Assembly (NCBI GenBank): GCA_029974035.1
Contig: JARKQG010000009.1
Span: 1 to 12,307 of the forward strand
Source of the DNA: Eubacteriales bacterium
Lineage (GTDB): Bacteria > Bacillota_A > Clostridia > Christensenellales > Aristaeellaceae
Reading direction: 5' to 3'
DNA: 12,307 nt
Shown one piece after another: positions 7,448 through 12,307 of this stretch (the first letter of the stretch is position 1; every line of letters starts with the position of its first letter). Under the pieces are notes generated by a model, which was given only the letters and a program-made list of their open reading frames with translations, did not search any database and had not been told where the DNA came from. The position numbers and the translations under genes were made by a program.

Positions 7448-8701
7448 GTGGACTTGATTCGCCTATCGGGTGGAAGACGGCTCTCTGGCGCGGTTCAGGC
7501 GGGCTGCGCCAAGAACGCTGTGCTGCCCATTCTGGCGGCGTGTCTTCTGTCCGGGGCACCGGTGACGCTTTCCGGCTTTCCGATGCTGACCGACACCCGC
7601 AACATGCTGCGCATCCTGGAAACGCTGGGCTGCCGGACAGAGCTTTCCGGCGACACGGCGCGCATCGACGCCGAGCATGCCGACCGCTACGAGATGCCGG
7701 AGGCGCTTTCCAAGCTGCTGCGCTCGTCCATCTTCATGATGGGGCCCATGCTGGGGCGATTTCGCCGGGCGACGGTCACCTATCCCGGCGGCTGCGAAAT
7801 CGGCCTTAGGCCCATCGAGATGCACCTGCGGGGCCTTGCCGCGCTGGGGGTGGTGATCCGCGAGGCCCACGGCATGATCTACCTGGATGGGGAGCACATG
7901 CGCGGCGGCGAGGTGTTTTTGGACTTCCCCTCGGTGGGCGCCACCGAGAACGTGATGATGGCGGGCGTCATGGCCCGCGGGGTAACGCGCATACATAACG
8001 CGGCCCGCGAGCCGGAGATCCAGGACCTCGAGCGGTTCATCAACGCGCTGGGTGGGCGCGTCAGCGGCGCGGGCAGCGATACCATCACCGTGACGGGCGT
8101 GAACGCGCTGGGCGGTGCCCTCTACCGCCCGATCACCGACCGCATCGTCGCCGGTACGTACCTGGCGGCGGCGGCGGTCACCGGCGGCAGCGTGCGCGTT
8201 ACGGATGCCGCGGCGGGCGACATGGGCGCCGTGCTGGGCAAGTTCCGCCAGGCGGGCTGCGAGATTGACCTGTCCGGCGAGGGTGTGGCGCTGCGGGCGC
8301 CGGAAAAGCTCGGGCCCGTGGACGCATCCACCCAGCCCTTTCCGGGGTTTCCCACCGACATGCAGGCCCAGATCATGGCGGTGGCGGTGGTGGCGGAGGG
8401 CGCCAGCGTGATCGTGGAGAACGTGTTTGAAAACCGCTTTGCCCACGCGCCGGAGCTTCGGCGCATGGGCGCGGAGATCCTGGTGGTGAACCGCACCGCC
8501 GTGGTGCGCGGCGGGCGGCTGACCGGCGCGCGGGTGAGCGCGCGGGACCTGCGCGGCGGCGCGGCGCTGGTGCTGGCTGGCCTGGCGGCGGAGGGCGTCA
8601 CCGAGATCGAGCACGTGGAGCTGATCGACAGGGGCTACGAATCCATCGAGCGGACGATGGCCGCGCTGGGCGCGGACATCCGGAGAATACCGACGAAGTA
8701 G
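7448..8701 (+). CDS. murA: UDP-GlcNAc 1-carboxyvinyltransferase MurA
   Basis: This cytoplasmic enzyme catalyses the first committed step of peptidoglycan synthesis, transferring enolpyruvate from PEP to UDP-GlcNAc. From GTG 7448 the protein has 417 residues, close to the 419 of the E. coli enzyme. K22-N23 in CAKNAVLP, C116 in the loop PGGCEIGLRP (113-122) and D304 in FPTDMQAQ match the known substrate-binding and catalytic residues. The Cys is the residue alkylated by fosfomycin, so sensitivity at the target level is expected. Internal pseudo-symmetry of the EPSP-synthase fold fits the length. The GTG start gives MDLIRLSGGRRLSG, the normal MurA N-terminus. It follows ftsW by 33 bases and precedes ftsQ by 8. 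Many Bacillota carry a second paralogue, MurZ; which one this is cannot be settled here. Confidence 0.95.
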   Translation: MDLIRLSGGRRLSGAVQAGCAKNAVLPILAACLLSGAPVTLSGFPMLTDTRNMLRILETLGCRTELSGDTARIDAEHADRYEMPEALSKLLRSSIFMMGPMLGRFRRATVTYPGGCEIGLRPIEMHLRGLAALGVVIREAHGMIYLDGEHMRGGEVFLDFPSVGATENVMMAGVMARGVTRIHNAAREPEIQDLERFINALGGRVSGAGSDTITVTGVNALGGALYRPITDRIVAGTYLAAAAVTGGSVRVTDAAAGDMGAVLGKFRQAGCEIDLSGEGVALRAPEKLGPVDASTQPFPGFPTDMQAQIMAVAVVAEGASVIVENVFENRFAHAPELRRMGAEILVVNRTAVVRGGRLTGARVSARDLRGGAALVLAGLAAEGVTEIEHVELIDRGYESIERTMAALGADIRRIPTK

Positions 8702-8709
8702 AGGCACTT

Positions 8710-9462
8710 ATGGCTACAAAGAGGAAAAAGGGCGCGAGGGGCAGGCAGTCCGGTTTGGCCGGGCTGGTGCTCTTTGCGCTTTTGGCGCTGGTGGTCGGCG
8801 TGCTGCTCAACAGCCAGGTGTTTATCGTGCGCAACATCGAGGTCAACCATGTGGAGACCGTCGCGCCCAACGATGTGATCCGCAAGGCGGGGCTGTCGCT
8901 GGGCCTGGGCATTTTTTCCGTGGATGAAAACCGGGTGCGCGCGGCCTTTGAGCGCGAGGGACTGATCGCCTTTGACGGGCTCGAGCGCCGCCTGCCCGAC
9001 ACCATCCGGCTGAACGTGCATGAGCGCGTGCGCCGGGCGGTCGTCAACTATCTGGGCGTGGCGCTGGTCATCGACGGCGAGGGCATCGTCGTCGAACAGC
9101 TGGGCGAAATGCCGGATTACGGCCTGACGGTGGTCACCGGCGTCCGCGCCACCGGCTACCAGGTGGGCCGGAGGCTGACGAGCGATGTGCCGCTGCAGGT
9201 GGAATCCATGCTCAAGGTGCTGGACGCGATCCGCGCGCAGCAGCTCGAGGACCGCATATCGGAATTGAACGTGGCCGATCTGGACAATATGTACATGATG
9301 GAAAAGGGCGGCATGATGGTGAAAATCGGCGACGAAACGAACCTCACGGACAAGCTCCTGTGGATGCGCAGCGTGCTGGATCAGCAGCTCTATCCCCAGG
9401 GAACGACCCGGGGCACGCTGGATGTTTCCAGCGGCACCAGCGCCGTGTATGTGGAGGGCTGA
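8710..9462 (+). CDS. ftsQ: Cell division protein FtsQ/DivIB with POTRA domain
   Basis: This is a bitopic membrane protein of the divisome core that binds FtsL and DivIC/FtsB and controls septal synthesis. The 250 residues begin with a very basic tail (MATKRKKGARGRQ), then one membrane segment (about 15-34). A POTRA-like domain follows, with the usual VFIVRNIEVNHVETV start (37-51) and RRLPDTIRLNVHER (93-106), the conserved P-x-x-I-x-x-V-x-E/x-R pattern of the family. The remaining beta domain has the IDGEGIVV strand (121-128) typical of FtsQ. ATG 8710 has AGAGG at 8700-8704, overlapping the murA stop. Only 8 bases separate it from murA, suggesting co-translation. It is the last gene before the internal promoter region. 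Confidence 0.93.
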   Translation: MATKRKKGARGRQSGLAGLVLFALLALVVGVLLNSQVFIVRNIEVNHVETVAPNDVIRKAGLSLGLGIFSVDENRVRAAFEREGLIAFDGLERRLPDTIRLNVHERVRRAVVNYLGVALVIDGEGIVVEQLGEMPDYGLTVVTGVRATGYQVGRRLTSDVPLQVESMLKVLDAIRAQQLEDRISELNVADLDNMYMMEKGGMMVKIGDETNLTDKLLWMRSVLDQQLYPQGTTRGTLDVSSGTSAVYVEG

Positions 9463-9507
9463 TCCCCGAAAGGGCGGGTTTTTCCGCGGTCGGAGGCGAT
9501 GAATTTT

Positions 9508-9546
9508 GTTGAAAAGCGTTTATTTCTATGAAAAGCCCTTTTCAAC
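9508..9546. promoter_or_regulatory. Inverted repeat overlapping the -35 of the ftsAZ promoter (candidate operator)
   Basis: GTTGAAAAG at 9508-9516 is the exact reverse complement of CTTTTCAAC at 9538-9546, with 21 bases between. The right arm contains the proposed -35 hexamer (9539-9544). The element TGAAAAGC also occurs twice in direct orientation, at 9510-9517 and 9529-9536. Centre-to-centre spacing of the arms is 30 bases, about three helical turns, which suits a protein dimer or tetramer. No known regulator motif was recognised. Confidence 0.4.
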
Positions 9547-9567
9547 GGGGCCCGAAACATGTATAAT
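9539..9567 (+). promoter_or_regulatory. Sigma-A-type promoter for ftsA-ftsZ
   Basis: A perfect -10 hexamer TATAAT lies at 9562-9567, with TTTTCA (4 of 6 matches to TTGACA) at 9539-9544 as -35 and an exact 17-base spacer. Transcription would start near 9574. The gap is the only AT-richer stretch longer than 100 bases among the genes. Two short dyads of the form GTAT..ATAC lie at 9561-9569 (over the -10) and 9575-9584 (at the predicted start of the RNA), which could be further regulatory contacts. Confidence 0.75.
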
Positions 9568-9621
9568 ACCGTTAGTATGGATACGCATAATCGCGAACCG
9601 ATTTGTATGAGGCAGGCGATG

Positions 9622-9633
9622 ATGAGTCTATGA
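9622..9633 (+). other. Minimal leader ORF whose stop overlaps the ftsA start codon
   Basis: ATG AGT CTA TGA (Met-Ser-Leu) ends at 9633, overlapping the ftsA ATG 9630 as ATGA. The same frame also has ATG codons at 9619 and 9607, giving up to 8 codons (MRQAMMSL). The only ribosome-site-like sequence nearby, GAGGCAGG at 9609-9616, is 5 bases before ATG 9622 but 13 before the ftsA ATG. This suggests that ribosomes might start on the mini-ORF and reinitiate on ftsA. Confidence 0.35.
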
Positions 9634-10838
9634 AGAATATAGCCGCGGCCGTGGATTTCGGTACTTCCAAGATCGTGACGCTGCTGGCGGAGAGCGGCGG
9701 CTTCAGTCGGTGCGACATCATCGGCTCGGGCACCGTTCCCTATGACGGCTATATGGACGGGGGCTGGAACGCGCCCGAAAAGCTGTCCCAGGCCGTGCGC
9801 AGCGCCATTAGTGCCGCGGAACTGGAGGGCAAGGCCCACATTCGTGAGGTATACGTCGGCGTTCCCTGTGAGTACATGCGGGTGTTGACCGCCGAAGCGG
9901 AGGTGCCCGTTTCCGCGCAGGATGGCCGCGCTTCCGACGAGGATGTCAACCTGGTGCAGGACAGCGCGGCGGAGCAGTTGCGCCTGGCCGAACAGGTGGG
10001 CGTCGTCATCCACAGGAGCCCTGCGTGGTTCAGGCTGGACGGCGGCAAGAAGACCATGTCGCCGGTGGGCCTGCGCGGGGCGAGCCTTCAGGCCAAGGTG
10101 TCCTTTATTCTGGCGGATCCGGCCTTCATCGATCAGGCCCATCAGCTCTTTGGCGAGATCGGGCTGACGGTGATGGGCTTTTTATCGCCGTCGATGGGCG
10201 AGAGCCTGCTGCTCGTGCCGCTGGAGGACCGCGACCGGGCGGCGGTTCTGATCGACGTCGGCTATCTCAATACCGAGTTCTCCGTGGTGGAGGGCGATGC
10301 CGTTGTGTATCACGCGGTGCTCCCCATGGGCGGCGGCCACATCACGGCGGACTTGGCCACCGACCTTGAAATTTCCATGCGCGCGGCCGAACAGATCAAG
10401 CGGGAATACATCTTCATCCCCGACGAGTTTGATCCGGCGGGCGACCCGGAGGTACTGGATGACGAGGGCCGCAGGCTCTCCTTTCCGCGGGCGTTCGTGC
10501 AAAAGTCGGTGGAGCAGAGCGCGGGTGAGCTGGTGCGCATGATTGACCTGGCCGTCAAAGAGTCCGCCCAGATGATGGGGCCGCGCTCCCAGATTTTCAT
10601 GACGGGCGGCGGGTTGGCAATGATGCGCGGCGGGCGCGAATACCTGTCTGAAAAACTGGGCAGACCGGTCAAGATCCCGATGGCCAAGGCCGCCAAGCTC
10701 AACAGCCCCGTCTACGCCAGCGCGCTGGGACTGGTGGATCTGGTATTTGACTCCATCGAGCAGCGCACCGCTCAGGACGAGAGCCTGCCGGGCAGGCTGG
10801 CGGGCGGCCTGCGCGGGCTGCTGAGCAAAAAGGGATAA
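9630..10838 (+). CDS. ftsA: Cell division protein FtsA, divergent
   Basis: This actin-like ATPase anchors the FtsZ ring to the membrane. From ATG 9630 the protein has 402 residues. The actin-fold phosphate-1 motif is AAVDFGTSKIVTLLAE (6-21). The FtsA-specific 1C subdomain spans roughly 85-165. MGGGHITADLATDLEISMRAAEQIKREY (233-260) is the typical FtsA stretch, and TGGGLAMMRGGREYL (325-339) is the adenosine motif. The phosphate-2 loop reads DVGYLNTEFS (209-218), without the Gly-Gly-x-T of standard FtsA. The C-terminus LPGRLAGGLRGLLSKKG (386-402) looks like the amphipathic membrane-targeting helix. The frame is open back to TTG 9603, but that start has no ribosome site. It has its own promoter 63 bases upstream and precedes ftsZ by 33 bases. 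Confidence 0.9.
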   Translation: MKNIAAAVDFGTSKIVTLLAESGGFSRCDIIGSGTVPYDGYMDGGWNAPEKLSQAVRSAISAAELEGKAHIREVYVGVPCEYMRVLTAEAEVPVSAQDGRASDEDVNLVQDSAAEQLRLAEQVGVVIHRSPAWFRLDGGKKTMSPVGLRGASLQAKVSFILADPAFIDQAHQLFGEIGLTVMGFLSPSMGESLLLVPLEDRDRAAVLIDVGYLNTEFSVVEGDAVVYHAVLPMGGGHITADLATDLEISMRAAEQIKREYIFIPDEFDPAGDPEVLDDEGRRLSFPRAFVQKSVEQSAGELVRMIDLAVKESAQMMGPRSQIFMTGGGLAMMRGGREYLSEKLGRPVKIPMAKAAKLNSPVYASALGLVDLVFDSIEQRTAQDESLPGRLAGGLRGLLSKKG

Positions 10839-10857
10839 CGCGTTCAATACTGCAAGC

Positions 10858-10865
10858 GAGGGGGA
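10858..10865 (+). promoter_or_regulatory. Shine-Dalgarno site setting the GTG start of ftsZ
   Basis: GAGGGGGA lies 6 bases before GTG 10872. ATG 10865 overlaps this site and opens only a 6-codon frame. The frame chosen gives the normal FtsZ N-terminus. Confidence 0.7.
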
Positions 10866-10871
10866 TGCCTT

Positions 10872-12128
<1,257 letters not shown>

Positions 12129-12146
12129 ACACCCAATTGACGCAAA

Positions 12147-12168
12147 AGCCCTCCCAATAGGGAGGGCT
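12147..12168 (+). terminator. Hairpin after ftsZ, possible terminator without U-tract
   Basis: AGCCCTCCC (12147-12155) pairs perfectly with GGGAGGGCT (12160-12168) around an AATA loop: a 9-pair stem starting 18 bases after the ftsZ stop. On the + strand it is followed by CAGACC, not a T-run. On the opposite strand it would be followed by TTT, so it could serve better as a terminator for a gene entering from the right. End-of-operon position still favours a role in ending or protecting the ftsZ mRNA. Confidence 0.5.
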
Positions 12169-12179
12169 CAGACCATCAA

Positions 12180-12220
12180 CAAACGGCCACTTTCCGGGAC
12201 GACCGGAGAGTGGCTGTTTG
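12180..12220 (+). other. Long 18-pair RNA hairpin downstream of ftsZ
   Basis: Bases 12180-12197 pair without interruption with 12203-12220 around the loop GACGA. Sixteen pairs are Watson-Crick and two are G-U (12185 with 12215, 12192 with 12208). On the other strand these two would be C-A mismatches, so the stem is best formed by RNA read from the + strand. No T-run follows. It may be a Rho-assisted terminator, an RNase III or stability element at the mRNA end, or part of a small RNA. Confidence 0.5.
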
Positions 12221-12307
12221 CAAGAAGGCTGGAGGGAGGAAGAAAAACGGAAGGAAGAAGGGCCTGGCGAGCCTCTTCATGTTTTGAACCGCGGCGGTCA
12301 GGAAGGA
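12221..12307. other. Gene-free purine-rich end of window
   Basis: No gene is visible from the ftsZ stop to the window end. Bases 12231-12262 are purines except one C at 12248. A weak interrupted stem follows (12254-12263 with 12271-12278), with TTTT at 12282-12285. AGGAAGGA occupies the last 8 bases (12300-12307) and could be the ribosome site of a gene starting just outside. Confidence 0.4.

Noticed and set aside
7463..8707. - strand frame of 414 codons covering murA
   Set aside because: It mirrors murA almost end to end and encodes no recognisable motif; it is an antisense artefact of codon bias.
9464..9483. Possible terminator after ftsQ (CCC-GAAA-GGG with TTTTT a few bases later)
   Set aside because: The stem has only 3 pairs next to the loop and is separated from the T-run by CGGG; too weak to call.
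12279..12307. Start of a new gene at the right edge
   Set aside because: ATG 12279 stops after two codons, and TTG 12284 has no ribosome site; only the terminal AGGAAGGA hints at a gene outside the window.

Overview
This window is a division and cell wall (dcw) gene cluster read entirely from the + strand. Base composition is GC-rich with strongly GC-ended codons. The gene content points to a GC-rich member of the Bacillota, most likely class Clostridia: a division PBP with two C-terminal PASTA domains, a short FtsL, a DivIB-type FtsQ, an FtsA/FtsZ pair, and a MurE carrying the DNPR signature for meso-diaminopimelate. This lineage call is inference from gene order and domain architecture. No marker gene for taxonomy is present.

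Layout: 1-174 is the C-terminal end of an FtsL-like protein. 197-2320 is the class B division transpeptidase. 2362-3828 is murE, 3857-4852 mraY, 4878-6245 murD, 6242-7414 ftsW/spoVE, 7448-8701 murA and 8710-9462 ftsQ/divIB. A 167-base AT-richer gap (9463-9629) carries a convincing sigma-A-type promoter. It is followed by ftsA (9630-10838) and ftsZ (10872-12128). The last 179 bases hold no gene; they contain two strong RNA hairpins and a purine tract.

The genes form one pathway. MurA makes the first committed UDP-GlcNAc derivative. MurD and MurE extend the stem peptide. MraY moves the precursor onto undecaprenyl phosphate, and FtsW and the PBP polymerise and cross-link it at the septum. FtsL and FtsQ regulate that synthase, and FtsA tethers the FtsZ ring to the membrane. 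Gaps before ftsQ are short (8-41 bases, or a 4-base overlap), so the upstream genes look like one operon; ftsA-ftsZ can also be transcribed from its own promoter. murF, murG, murB, murC and ddl are absent from the window.

I do not see an undescribed system here; this is a core housekeeping locus. The points worth a second look are small-scale: a dyad overlapping the -35 of the ftsAZ promoter, a minimal ORF whose stop overlaps the ftsA start, an ambiguous ftsW start behind three tandem hairpins, atypical nucleotide-binding motifs in FtsA and MurE, and a long hairpin without a U-tract after ftsZ.
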